DNA of 39,840 nucleotides, from assembly GCA_009842675.1 (NCBI GenBank), contig VYEX01000069.1, forward strand, positions 1 to 39,840, in the 5' to 3' direction. This DNA is from Acidimicrobiia bacterium (GTDB taxonomy: Bacteria > Actinomycetota > Acidimicrobiia > Acidimicrobiales > Bin134). A program made the translations under genes and the position numbers. Under the pieces are notes generated by a model. That model was not told the origin of the DNA. It did not search any database and saw only the letters and a program-made list of their open reading frames with translations. Below are positions 15,880 through 24,372 of this stretch, piece after piece; position 1 is the first letter of the stretch; each line of letters opens with the position of its first letter.

Positions 15880-17007
15880 TCAGGTCATCGAGTGGAAATA
15901 CTCGACGACATCGTTGATATACAGGTCGGGGGCTTCGAGGGAGGCGAAGTGGCCGCCGTGGGGCATCTCGGTCCAGCGGACGATGTTGTACCAATACTCC
16001 ACCCACGGACGGGCCGGACTGATGCCGTCGCCGGGGAAACGGGCGTAGGCGGTGGGCACCTCCACGCGCCGATCGGGGGCCGAAGAGCCCCGACCGCCGA
16101 CGCGGGTCTCGTAGTACAGCCGGTTGGCCGAGGCAATGGTGCCGGTCACCCAATACACCATCACGTTGGTGAGCAGCTCGTCCTTGGTGAAGCTGGCTTC
16201 GATGTCGTTGTCGGGGCCGATGTCGCTCCACACCAGAAACTTCTCGATGATCCAGGCAGCCAGCCCGGCCGGAGAGTCGTTCAGTCCCACCGACAGAGAC
16301 TGGGGCCGGGTGGCCTGCTGCTGCCGGTAGCCCCGTTCCACCCGGTTGCGGGCCCCGCCCTCGGCCCGGTGGGCCCGCTCTTCATCAGTCAGGTCGCGCA
16401 CCGCACCCGGTGGCGGCTCGGGGGCGATGGCCAAATTGAGGTGGATGCCCATCAGCCGCTCGGGAGCTTGCAGGGCCATCTGGGCGGTGACCATGGCCCC
16501 CCAGTCCCCGCCCTGGGCCCCGAACCGCTCGTAGCCCAGGCGACTCATCAGCTCCAGCGAAGCCGCCGCCATTCGCCGTGGCGTCCAGCCCGGCTCTGCG
16601 GTCGGCCCGGAGAAGCCATAGCCGGGCAGCGACGGGCAGACCACATGGAAGTGCTCCCGCAGCGGTTCGATCACCTTGGTGAACTCAGTGATGGAACCGG
16701 GCCAGCCGTGGTGGATGACCAAGGCCATGGCATCGGGTTTGCGGCAGCGGGCGTGGATGAAGTGCAGCTTCTGGTTGTCGATGGTGGTGGTGTACTGGGG
16801 GAACTGATTGAGCTGGGCCTCGACAGCCCGCCAGTCGTAGTCGTGGCGCCAGTAGCGGCACAGCTCTTTGAGGTAGTCCAGGTCGGTGCCCTCATCCCAA
16901 CCGGCCCCAGGCAAGGGATCGAACCACCGAGTGGAATCCAAGCGGCGGTTTAGGTCGTCGAGCACCTCATCGGGCACCTCGATGGCAAACGGCTCCACGG
17001 CGGTCAT
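15880..17007 (-). CDS. Epoxide hydrolase (EHN-type alpha/beta hydrolase)
   Basis: 375 residues. The N-terminal EHN domain (FAIEVPDEVLDDLNRRLDST) is followed by an alpha/beta-hydrolase core: oxyanion motif HGWPGS at about residues 100-105, SLPGYGFSG, and the nucleophile elbow AQGGDWGAMV with the catalytic Asp at about 168. It should open epoxides to vicinal diols by way of an ester intermediate. It is the usual length for the juvenile-hormone/microsomal-type family in actinobacteria. It lies 17 bases after the SDR gene at 17024, probably in the same transcript. Confidence 0.9.
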   Translation of the reverse strand: MTAVEPFAIEVPDEVLDDLNRRLDSTRWFDPLPGAGWDEGTDLDYLKELCRYWRHDYDWRAVEAQLNQFPQYTTTIDNQKLHFIHARCRKPDAMALVIHHGWPGSITEFTKVIEPLREHFHVVCPSLPGYGFSGPTAEPGWTPRRMAAASLELMSRLGYERFGAQGGDWGAMVTAQMALQAPERLMGIHLNLAIAPEPPPGAVRDLTDEERAHRAEGGARNRVERGYRQQQATRPQSLSVGLNDSPAGLAAWIIEKFLVWSDIGPDNDIEASFTKDELLTNVMVYWVTGTIASANRLYYETRVGGRGSSAPDRRVEVPTAYARFPGDGISPARPWVEYWYNIVRWTEMPHGGHFASLEAPDLYINDVVEYFHSMT

Positions 17008-17023
17008 CGCGTACTCCCTCCGG

Positions 17024-17878
17024 CTAGCCGGTGCGGTCGTGGAGAGGACCGGCCGGCAGGCGGCCGTCGACGTCGGTGAAGCCGTAGGCGTCGGCCATGT
17101 CTCGGGCTGACACCGCCAGGCCGGTGTGACGGAACCGATCGGCGTCGATGGCCAATGCGGTCACTGCCCGTCCGGTGAACCGGGGCGACTCGGCCGCCGA
17201 CAGGTCCAGGCTCGGTGGCAGCTCCACCCCGGACTCCACGGCCATGTCGATGCGCTCGGTGCGCACGAAGCCAGGCCACACCGACACCATCGAAACCCCG
17301 GTGTCTCGGAGCTCGCGGGCACAATCGGCGGTCATGCGGTCGAGAGCGCATTTCCCCACCCCATAGGCCACGTGCCAGGCATACTCGACCGCCCCCGAGG
17401 AGCTGATGTTGGCGATCAGCCCATCGCCCTGCTCGATCATCACCGGGGCGGCCAGCACCGAGGCCACGTAGGCTGAGCGGGTGCCCACGTCCATCATGTC
17501 GTCCCAGTTGGAGATGGGCACCTCCCAGAAGGGCAGCATGGCGGTCAACTCGTCGGGAATGGCGAAGGCGTTGTTTACCAGCACGTCCAACCGACCATGG
17601 TCGGCGGCAATCCGGTCGAACACCGCCCGCACCGCGTCGTCGTCACGATGGTCACAAGACACCGCCACCGCACTGCCGCCCGCGGCGGCAATCTCCTCTG
17701 CGGTGGCCCCCACCGTGCCCGGCAGTGGGTGCTGACCAGCACCGGTGGTGCGGCCAGTGACATAGACCGTGGCCCCCGCGGCGGCCAGCTCCAAGGCGCA
17801 ACCCTTGCCTATGCCCCGGCTGGCCCCGGTGACCAGGGCCACCTTTCCGGCTAGCGGTGATCCGTCCAAGATGCTCAT
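17024..17878 (-). CDS. SDR-family oxidoreductase (DHRS1-like)
   Basis: 284 residues. Cofactor motif VTGASRGIGKG near residue 17, then DVLVNNAFAIPDELT, the Ser in NISSSGAVEYAWH, and catalytic YGVGKCALDRM (YxxxK). The long TGRTTGAGQHPLPGTVGATA insertion and the C-terminal part resemble the DHRS1-type classical SDRs. The ATG at 17878 overlaps the TGA of the cyclase-family gene by four bases. The substrate is unknown. Confidence 0.88.
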   Translation of the reverse strand: MSILDGSPLAGKVALVTGASRGIGKGCALELAAAGATVYVTGRTTGAGQHPLPGTVGATAEEIAAAGGSAVAVSCDHRDDDAVRAVFDRIAADHGRLDVLVNNAFAIPDELTAMLPFWEVPISNWDDMMDVGTRSAYVASVLAAPVMIEQGDGLIANISSSGAVEYAWHVAYGVGKCALDRMTADCARELRDTGVSMVSVWPGFVRTERIDMAVESGVELPPSLDLSAAESPRFTGRAVTALAIDADRFRHTGLAVSARDMADAYGFTDVDGRLPAGPLHDRTG

Positions 17879-18915
17879 GATGGTTCCTCCGGTGGATTGG
17901 CACCAGGTGGGTTAGCAATGGCCATGGGGGGCGACGAGCACGATGTGGACCCCTTAGCCCGAAACGGTGAGTGGCAGAACACGAAGCGGTCGACCCCCGC
18001 AGCGGCAACTTCCTCACAGCTCATCGACTCGGCCATACGGATGCCCTCCTTCACCAGCATGATCTGGTGGCCGGCCGACACCCAGCCGCCGGTGGCCTCA
18101 AAATCGAACACCCCCCACATCCAGCTATCGGTGGACACCAGCGCCGGCCGGTGGAAGGCCAGCCACTTGTTCTCGGCGATCCACGGGCCGGGCGAGGCGG
18201 CCAGGAATCTCTCGGGGTCCTCTCGGGTGAGGCTGATCCACCCGGTGCGCAAGCACAGGGCGTCACCCGGTTCGGGTTCGGGGAGTTCTTGGCGCTCGAT
18301 GGCGCCCTCGATCTGCTCGACGGTAATGCGGTGGCGGTCCATGAGCCGGGGCAACCCAGCCTGGTTTGATTCCACATCGCCGGTGGTGTCGGCCACATAG
18401 GCGGCCACATCGATCATCAGCCCCCGAGTGAGCAGCGGCGGCCCCCACGACGGCACGTCCATCGCGGTCACCCCCTCGGTTCGGGCCAAGTCGGCGCCTT
18501 GGTGGCCGTTGTAGAAAGTGCCGTCCACTGCCGCGTGGGTGAAGCCGTTGATCTTGGAGCTCATGTTGAAGGTGAACGACACCCGTTCCTCGGAATAGCC
18601 CAGCTTGGACACGCCCAATCCCTCGGTGCCGCTAGCGATCAGTCCCTCGAACCCCTCGCCGGGGTCGTAGCCCGCCACCACCAGGGTTTGGGCAAATTCA
18701 CGGTCGGCGAATGCCGGATAACCCGGCCAAATCCCGTCGCCCATCGAATAGGTGCGGATCGGCCTGGTCAGGTCCAGCATCCCCAGCGCGTCGGCCCGCT
18801 TCTGGTCGGTGACCTCGTTGTAGGTGCCCAGCACATCGTCGGGCCCGTATCGGCTGGGGGCCCATGCCCCGGCCACCACCGCGGCGACGTCGAACTTCTC
18901 GTCGTCAAACTTCAC
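17875..18915 (-). CDS. Cyclase-family hydrolase (kynurenine-formamidase-like)
   Basis: 346 residues from a GTG at 18915. The fold is recognisable from LDLTRPIRTYSMGDGIWPGY, the metal-site region NGFTHAAVDGTFYNG in place of the canonical HxGTHxDxPxH, GLMIDVAAYV, GDALCLRTGW, and the C-terminal ESMSCEEVAAAGVDRFVFCH. Proteins of this family hydrolyse amides or ring-opened lactams using a metal ion. The last 30 residues are rich in Ser, Pro and Ala and probably disordered. Neighbouring genes suggest a role in ring or amide opening; nothing in the sequence defines the substrate. Confidence 0.8.
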   Translation of the reverse strand: MKFDDEKFDVAAVVAGAWAPSRYGPDDVLGTYNEVTDQKRADALGMLDLTRPIRTYSMGDGIWPGYPAFADREFAQTLVVAGYDPGEGFEGLIASGTEGLGVSKLGYSEERVSFTFNMSSKINGFTHAAVDGTFYNGHQGADLARTEGVTAMDVPSWGPPLLTRGLMIDVAAYVADTTGDVESNQAGLPRLMDRHRITVEQIEGAIERQELPEPEPGDALCLRTGWISLTREDPERFLAASPGPWIAENKWLAFHRPALVSTDSWMWGVFDFEATGGWVSAGHQIMLVKEGIRMAESMSCEEVAAAGVDRFVFCHSPFRAKGSTSCSSPPMAIANPPGANPPEEPS

Positions 18916-18968
18916 TGGCGCAGCCTAGCCACCATCGACCAGTTCGCTCAGAAGAGGTGAGGGAGCGA

Positions 18969-19790
18969 TCAGGCGGGGGCGGAGACCGTCAGGCGGGCCA
19001 TCTCCCGACGCTGGGGGAAATGGTCGGCCACTGCGAAATGCTGGGTGCAGCGCTCGTCCCACAACACCACATCGCCCTCGGCCCACTCATAGCGGATGGT
19101 GTAGTTGGGCTGTGTGGCGTGCTCATACAGCATGTTTAGCACCGCGTCGCTCTCGGCCCTATCGAATCCCACCAGATGGCTGGTGAAGTTCTTGTTGACG
19201 TTGAGATAGCGGCGACCGGTGTCGGGATGCACGGCGATCACCGGGCGCTCGGCGCCGGGGAACTGCTCTTTGGTGCGGTCGTACAAGTCAACGCCGGCTT
19301 TCGACTTGAATGCCTGGCCCTCCCCCATGTCGTGCCAGGCGGAAACCCCCTCGAGCCGGTCCCGCAGCGTCTCCGACAGTCCGTCGTAGGCGGCGTACAT
19401 GCTGGCAAACAGGGTGTCTCCGCCCCGGACGGGCATTTCGATGGCCCGAAGTGTGCCCAGAATCGGGGGGTCGGGGTCCCAGGTGACGTCGGTGTGCCAT
19501 TTGTCCTGGTAGGGCGGGCGCTCCTCGTCATCGACGATGCGCTCCACCTTGGCCTCCACCCCGCCCGCCACTCGGCCGATGGGGTGGATGTAGGGCTGGC
19601 CCCACGGGGCCAGCAGTTCCATCTGGTGGGAGTCTTCGATGGACTGGCCGGGAAACGCCAGCACCAGGTGCTCCAAGAGCAGCTCGTACAGATCCTTCCG
19701 CTCCCCGTCACCCAGCGGCTGGCTCAAATCGATGCCGGCCACCCGGGCGCCCAGCACTCCCCCGATCGGCTCCACCGACCACCCAGCCAT
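18969..19790 (-). CDS. TauD/TfdA-family Fe(II)/2-oxoglutarate dioxygenase
   Basis: 273 residues. The start ATG at 19790 has GGGAG six bases upstream and is preferred to an in-frame TTG at 19796. The iron triad is visible: DKWHTDVTWDPDPP with His99 and Asp101, and ERCTQHFAVADHF with His251; a downstream Arg in PQRREMARLTV would bind 2-oxoglutarate. The spacing is close to that of E. coli TauD. The family hydroxylates taurine, alkyl sulfates or aryloxyalkanoates; the substrate here is unknown. The gene follows the GPP34 gene by about 10 bases. Confidence 0.9.
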   Translation of the reverse strand: MAGWSVEPIGGVLGARVAGIDLSQPLGDGERKDLYELLLEHLVLAFPGQSIEDSHQMELLAPWGQPYIHPIGRVAGGVEAKVERIVDDEERPPYQDKWHTDVTWDPDPPILGTLRAIEMPVRGGDTLFASMYAAYDGLSETLRDRLEGVSAWHDMGEGQAFKSKAGVDLYDRTKEQFPGAERPVIAVHPDTGRRYLNVNKNFTSHLVGFDRAESDAVLNMLYEHATQPNYTIRYEWAEGDVVLWDERCTQHFAVADHFPQRREMARLTVSAPA

Positions 19791-19800
19791 GTTCAACTCC

Positions 19801-20472
19801 CTAGAAGAATCCGCGCCCTTGGGCGGCGGCGTTGGCCAGCCATATCTCGAAGTCCTGGATCGACTGGGTCATGGCCTGGCCGATGAGGTCTAGCTTGCGC
19901 ACCTGCTCGATGCGGGCGGTGGCCTGTTCCAGCTCCCGCTTGGAAAGCAGCTCGGTGAAGATTCCGCAGGCGTGAGCCAGGCAGATAATCACCACGTCAC
20001 GGGGGCTGGGAATCTCATCGCTGAACAGCACTCCCATGATCCGCAGCTTGACCTCGCGCTCAGCCTCACCGTCGACTGTCGGATAGCGGCGAGACCGGAA
20101 CACCCACAAGAAGCGGTCGTCCTCGCGTTCCAGGATGCCCCGCCCCACCAACCGGTCCAGCGTCGCCTCCCGGATCTCCGGCGCCTTCTGGGCGGTCTGC
20201 TCCACCCAGTGGCGGGCATCCCTTTCCTGGCCTTCGACCCCCTGCCCGGCAGCGATCATGGCCAGAGTCGGATCCAGCAGGTCGTCGCCTACCGGGGTGG
20301 CATCGACCAGGATCAAGTGCTCCAGATCGGTGTCGATCCGGTCCTCCATGGCCAACTCCATCAACACCGCCCCAGCCACCGCCCGGTCCATGGATGACTG
20401 GGACACATTGATGAACTTCCCGTCGTCGTCACGAAGCAGCAGAAGGAGGATCTCCTCAACGAATCTCAACAT
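19801..20472 (-). CDS. GPP34 (GOLPH3-like) family protein
   Basis: 223 residues, predicted soluble. It matches the GPP34/GOLPH3/VPS74 pattern: an N-terminal EEILLLLLRDDDGKF, then AVAGAVLMELAMEDRIDTDL, ILVDATPVGDDLLDP, LDRLVGRGILEREDDRFLWVF, and a C-terminal helical bundle. Eukaryotic members bind PI4P on Golgi membranes; actinobacterial members are common but their role is unknown, perhaps lipid or membrane association. It lies four bases after the LLM gene, probably co-transcribed. Confidence 0.85.
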   Translation of the reverse strand: MLRFVEEILLLLLRDDDGKFINVSQSSMDRAVAGAVLMELAMEDRIDTDLEHLILVDATPVGDDLLDPTLAMIAAGQGVEGQERDARHWVEQTAQKAPEIREATLDRLVGRGILEREDDRFLWVFRSRRYPTVDGEAEREVKLRIMGVLFSDEIPSPRDVVIICLAHACGIFTELLSKRELEQATARIEQVRKLDLIGQAMTQSIQDFEIWLANAAAQGRGFF

Positions 20473-20476
20473 GGCG

Positions 20477-21391
20477 CTAACGATAGGCGATTATTTCTTC
20501 GCCGTATTGTTGGAGGGCCTCGACCACCTGCGAACGGGTGTCGCCTGCGATGGGGGCCGACAATCCCGTAACCCCGATGGCGGCTTGGGCCGCGATGTTC
20601 TCCAAGTGCTTTTCGGAGTTCCAGCCCGACGTGCCCACGGCCCCGACTTCGAGGTCCATGTACTTGATGTCGATGGGCTCGGTGCGACCCACCGACGCGG
20701 CGTGATCGCGCAGGTAGGCGATCATGTCGGCCAGCTGGTCCAGGGTCTCCAGGTGGGCCGAGCGGCGGCGGGAGGCCAGTGCCGCCGGGTTGGGCATGGG
20801 CATCCACCCCTGAGCTCTCTCAGCCACCCGACGACGGGACAGCTTGGAGTTCCCCCCGATCCACACCGGAACCGGCGCCTGCACCGGGGTGGGCAGGCCG
20901 GTGCTGTTCGAAATCGAGAAGTTGAGCCCCTGGTAGTTCACTGTCTCCCCTGACCAGATCAGCCGCAGCACTTCGAGGCTTTCGTCGAACAGGGCATTGC
21001 GCTGATCGAAGTCCACGCCCACCGCGTCGAATTCCGACTCCAGATAGCCCACTCCTGCACCGAGGATGGCCCGGCCGCCGCTGAGCCGATCCAGCGTGGC
21101 CACCGTCTTGGCCAAAATCGCCGGGTTTCGGTAGGGCAGCGGGGTCAGGTTGGTGAGCAGCCGCAGCCGGGTGGTGGCCCCCGCCGCCACCGCCAGCGCC
21201 ACGAACGGATCGAGGGCATCGTGGCCCCCGCTGGCCAACCAGGGGTCGCTGGGCAGGGGATGCTCGGTCAGCGAGCAGGAATCGAATCCAGCCGACTCAG
21301 CGGCCTGGGCAAACTCGGCAATGGCCTCCGCGGTTAGGAACTCGGGGTTTTGCGGATGGGCCATCAGAGGAAAGCCGAAGCTGAACTTCAC
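20477..21391 (-). CDS. TIGR03619-type F420-dependent LLM oxidoreductase
   Basis: 304 residues. TIM-barrel LLM enzyme with MKFSFGFPLMAHPQN, AQAAESAGFDSCSLTEHPLP, LRLLTNLTPLPYRNP, and ATLDRLSGGRAILGAGVGYL, the pattern of the TIGR03619 subfamily, which in actinobacteria is thought to use F420. It would be the first gene of the transcript GPP34-TauD. The two copies of a 35-base repeat and a strong hairpin lie 40-145 bases upstream. Confidence 0.88.
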   Translation of the reverse strand: MKFSFGFPLMAHPQNPEFLTAEAIAEFAQAAESAGFDSCSLTEHPLPSDPWLASGGHDALDPFVALAVAAGATTRLRLLTNLTPLPYRNPAILAKTVATLDRLSGGRAILGAGVGYLESEFDAVGVDFDQRNALFDESLEVLRLIWSGETVNYQGLNFSISNSTGLPTPVQAPVPVWIGGNSKLSRRRVAERAQGWMPMPNPAALASRRRSAHLETLDQLADMIAYLRDHAASVGRTEPIDIKYMDLEVGAVGTSGWNSEKHLENIAAQAAIGVTGLSAPIAGDTRSQVVEALQQYGEEIIAYR

Positions 21392-21430
21392 GCGCTGCTC
21401 CCTTCAATCGCGCCAAGGTGCAGCACGATA

Positions 21431-21535
21431 ACCGGCAGAGAGCACAATCAGCTCAATGAATCAATTTGCGATAACCGACGGGCTCTCCGCCGATCACACG
21501 ACCGGCGGAGAGCGCCGTCAGCTCAATGAATCAAT
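21431..21535. repeat. Two 35-base imperfect direct repeats
   Basis: Copies at 21431-21465 and 21501-21535 agree at 31 of 35 positions, with an identical 18-base core TCAGCTCAATGAATCAAT. They are 70 bases apart and lie between the end of the ABC operon and the start of the LLM gene. The GAGAGC part of each can pair with GCTCTC at 21482-21487, giving two mutually exclusive hairpins. Confidence 0.75.
21482..21513 (-). terminator. 11-base perfect hairpin after the ABC/pyrimidine operon
   Basis: GCTCTCCGCCG (21482-21492) and CGGCGGAGAGC (21503-21513) form a perfect GC-rich 11-base stem with a 10-base loop. It lies about 36 bases after the stop of the substrate-binding protein on the minus strand. 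There is no U-tract, as is common in high-GC actinobacteria, so termination or mRNA 3'-end protection are both possible. Confidence 0.6.
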
Positions 21536-21548
21536 GGTGATGAGTTGG

Positions 21549-22736
21549 CTAGTTGCCGCCCTCTTTGACCTCGACGGTGCGGCGGGCGTAGTCGTTGCCG
21601 TACACGTCGTGGCCCGCGGCCTCCAGGTTGGCAATGGCTTCCTCCGCGATGTCCCGCCGGAATGCACCGGCATCGGGCGCCGCCTGAAGGATGCCCTGGG
21701 AAGTGGCCACGTCGATGGTCTGGTCATACAGAGCTTGGTCCATGATCCCGACCCCACCGGGCGACGGCCAGATGAGGGCGTTGATCTCGTTCATCATCCA
21801 CGCTTGGTGCGCCGGGCCGCCGAAGGGCGGAGCGGCGGCTACCACGATGTCGACGCACTCTTGGAAGTTGTCGCGGCAGTGGATCCACCCACGCAGCGAC
21901 GCCTCCACGAAGCGCACCGCGATGTCGCGGTACTCCGCATCGGTCTCCAGCTTGTCGGCGTCGGCCCAAATGGCGTCTTGCAGCATGGCTGTGCCCACAT
22001 CGTTCCAGTCGATGACCGAAAGGTCTTCGGGCTGGAACAGTTCGCCGGTATCGGGATTGATGGTCTCAAGCACCTGGGCGTACTCGTTGTAGATCATCGC
22101 CTGAGCGGCGTCGATGTCGCCGTTGATGAGCGCGGTCATGTTGAAGTCCTGCTGCACCAGAGTGACATCGGCCTGCGGGTCGAGACCCACGCTGACCAGG
22201 CCAGCGAAGAGCTCAAATTCGTTGCCGAATCCCCAGTTCCCCACCAGCTTGCCTTCGAGGTCGGCCGGACCGGTGATGCCGGCGTCAACGAACGACACCT
22301 GCAAAGTGCCGCTGCGCTGGAATACCTGGGCAATGTTGGTGATGTTCAGGCCCTCCTCACGAGGCACCAACCCGCGCGGCACCCACGAGATGGCGAAGTC
22401 AGCGGCCCCGGAGTCCAGGACCGTGGCCGGAACGATGTCGACAGCACCGTCGATGATGGTCACATCCAGGCCGACGTCCTCGTAGAACCCGAGATCGCGA
22501 GCGGCAAAGAAGCCGGCAAACTGCGACTGCGGAACCCACTGGAGCTGTAGCGACACCTCTTGGAGCTCTACGGGCTCCGGCGCAGGAGCCTCTGTTGGCT
22601 CCGGTTCGGGCGCCGCCGGCGCCTCAGTGGCCGGCGCAGGAGCAGGCTCGCTCACGTCATCGTCGTCGTTGCCGCACGACGCGGCCACCACGACAAAGGC
22701 GAGAAGCAAGGCAAGCAACCGCCAGATCCCCCTCAT
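21549..22736 (-). CDS. ABC substrate-binding lipoprotein (NMT1/THI5-like)
   Basis: 395 residues from the ATG at 22736, which has AAAGGA about nine bases upstream; the ATG at 22757 has no such site. The N-terminus MRGIWRLLALLLAFVVVAAS then C is a lipoprotein signal with lipobox VAASC, followed by an acidic and then Pro/Glu/Ala-rich spacer (about residues 25-55). The core matches SsuA/ThiY/NMT1 proteins: LQWVPQSQFAGFFAARDLGF, VTIIDGAVDIVPATVLDSGA, DFAISWVPRG. It should deliver its ligand to the two permeases encoded upstream. Given the operon, a pyrimidine, dihydropyrimidine or hydantoin is likely. Confidence 0.9.
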   Translation of the reverse strand: MRGIWRLLALLLAFVVVAASCGNDDDDVSEPAPAPATEAPAAPEPEPTEAPAPEPVELQEVSLQLQWVPQSQFAGFFAARDLGFYEDVGLDVTIIDGAVDIVPATVLDSGAADFAISWVPRGLVPREEGLNITNIAQVFQRSGTLQVSFVDAGITGPADLEGKLVGNWGFGNEFELFAGLVSVGLDPQADVTLVQQDFNMTALINGDIDAAQAMIYNEYAQVLETINPDTGELFQPEDLSVIDWNDVGTAMLQDAIWADADKLETDAEYRDIAVRFVEASLRGWIHCRDNFQECVDIVVAAAPPFGGPAHQAWMMNEINALIWPSPGGVGIMDQALYDQTIDVATSQGILQAAPDAGAFRRDIAEEAIANLEAAGHDVYGNDYARRTVEVKEGGN

Positions 22737-22828
22737 ATGAATGGTTCCTTTATTCATGTTTCACCACTGATCTACTGATCATTCCTTTCTGGTGGGCGAA
22801 TTGCCCTGAGGCAACCCGCGGTTTGCGG

Positions 22829-23608
22829 TCATTGATCGTCACCTTGGGCGCGTATGAGCGAGTTCCACGGCATGGCCACTCGCTCGAGCACAAGTACGGC
22901 GAAATACAACACGGCCCCGATGAGGGTGCCGGCCAACACCGCGGCCCACGCCTCGTCGTATCGGGTAAGGCCCGCCGATTGCGTGATCATCGGACCAAGG
23001 GCGTCTTGTCGGCCACCGAAGTACTCGGCGACGATGGCGGCGATAACGGCCAGCGAGGTCGACAGCTTCAGTGCGGTGAAGAAGAACGGCATGGCGTTGG
23101 GAATCCGCACCTCGCGGGTGATGCGCGATCGACTGGCGGCATACGACTCCATGAGCTCGATCTGGCTTCGATCCACCTGGGTGAGGCCCCTAGTGGTGTT
23201 GATGAAGATCGGGAAGAACACCAGCGCCACCACAATGGCTTGGTTTGATCGAGGCGAGGTGAGTCCGAACCAGTTGTTGAAGATCGGCGCCAGCGCAATG
23301 ATCGGAATGGCGTTGACCGCCACGGCCAGCGGAGTAATGGTCTCGTTCGCCGTCCGGAAACGAGTCACCAACAGGGCGGCGATGATGCCCAGGATGATCC
23401 CGGCGATCAGCCCGGACACCACCACGAAGCCGGTGATGCGGGCACCCTGATACACCTCATCCCAATTGTCGATTAGCGCGCCGACGATCTCAGAGGGAGC
23501 CGGCAGCACGAATCCGTCGGGGTTGAAGAGGGAGAGGACGCCCTGCCACAACCCGAAGAGCACCACACCGGCCACGATGGGGGCGGAGAACCCCTTCAGC
23601 GCGTTCAC
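22829..23608 (-). CDS. ABC transporter permease (SsuC-like)
   Basis: 259 residues with about six hydrophobic helices. The cytoplasmic coupling loop has the EAA-type motif ESYAASRSRITREVRIPNAM followed by PFFFTALKLSTSLAVIAAIV. Its ATG overlaps the ATPase stop by four bases. It probably pairs with the second permease (24369-25364) as a heterodimer, since both lie in one operon with a single ATPase. About 90 bases separate it from the substrate-binding gene. Confidence 0.92.
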   Translation of the reverse strand: MNALKGFSAPIVAGVVLFGLWQGVLSLFNPDGFVLPAPSEIVGALIDNWDEVYQGARITGFVVVSGLIAGIILGIIAALLVTRFRTANETITPLAVAVNAIPIIALAPIFNNWFGLTSPRSNQAIVVALVFFPIFINTTRGLTQVDRSQIELMESYAASRSRITREVRIPNAMPFFFTALKLSTSLAVIAAIVAEYFGGRQDALGPMITQSAGLTRYDEAWAAVLAGTLIGAVLYFAVLVLERVAMPWNSLIRAQGDDQ

Positions 23609-24372
23609 TCCTCCACCTTCCGCAAGGCGGTCCGCACCTCGGTGACCTTCCTGAAAAAAGCGGGATCGTCTCGGGTTGCGGCGCTTCGATCTCCAAGGCC
23701 CACGCCGATGGTCGATGCGATCGTCCCGGGACGGGGCGACATCACCACTACGCGGGTGGAGAGATACACCGCTTCAGGGATCGAGTGGGTGACGAAGACC
23801 ACGGTGGTCCCGGTCTCCTTCCAAATCCGCAGCAGTTCGTCCTGCATGTGCTCGCGGGTCATCTCATCGAGGGCCCCGAATGGTTCGTCCATCAACAGCA
23901 GCGACGGGCTGAAGGCCAGGGCGCGGGCGATGGCCACCCGTTGCTGCATACCGCCGGACAACTCGGACGGGTGGTGTTTGGAGAAATCGCTGAGCTTGAC
24001 CAGCTCCAACATCTCTGCGGCCCGTCGACGTCGGTTGCCCTTCGACCATCCCATCAGCTCGAGCGGGAGCTCGATGTTCTTGGTCACCGTGCGCCAATCG
24101 AAGAGGCCAGCCGTTTGGAACGCCATCCCGTAGTCGCGGTCGAGGCGGGCCTGCTCCGCCGGCTTGGCGTTGACTTGCACCGTCCCGGTTGACGGGGAGA
24201 TCAAAGACGCAATCAGCCGAAGCAGGGTGCTTTTACCGCACCCCGAGGGCCCGATGAGCGTGATGAACTCCCCCGGCTCAACGGCCAGGTCGATCTCGGC
24301 CAGCGCCTCCACTTGGTTGCTCTTGCCGGGGTTGAACACCTTGGTCGCCCCTCGGATGTCGATCGCGTTCAT
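23605..24372 (-). CDS. ABC transporter ATP-binding protein (SsuB-like)
   Basis: 255 residues with a complete nucleotide-binding domain: Walker A GPSGCGKSTLL, a Q-loop near MAFQTAGLFDW, signature LSGGMQQRVAIARAL, Walker B LLLMDEPFGALD, and the switch His in VVFVTHSIPEAVYLS. It belongs to the nitrate/sulfonate/taurine-type importer ATPases. Four-base overlaps on both sides with the permease genes show tight coupling. Confidence 0.94.
   Translation of the reverse strand: MNAIDIRGATKVFNPGKSNQVEALAEIDLAVEPGEFITLIGPSGCGKSTLLRLIASLISPSTGTVQVNAKPAEQARLDRDYGMAFQTAGLFDWRTVTKNIELPLELMGWSKGNRRRRAAEMLELVKLSDFSKHHPSELSGGMQQRVAIARALAFSPSLLLMDEPFGALDEMTREHMQDELLRIWKETGTTVVFVTHSIPEAVYLSTRVVVMSPRPGTIASTIGVGLGDRSAATRDDPAFFRKVTEVRTALRKVEE

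Noticed and set aside
15773..16231. N-terminal extension of the DUF35 protein
   Set aside because: The first 150 codons of that frame are an Arg/His/Pro-rich shadow of the epoxide hydrolase; similarity begins only at HDVDYTLEYPY.
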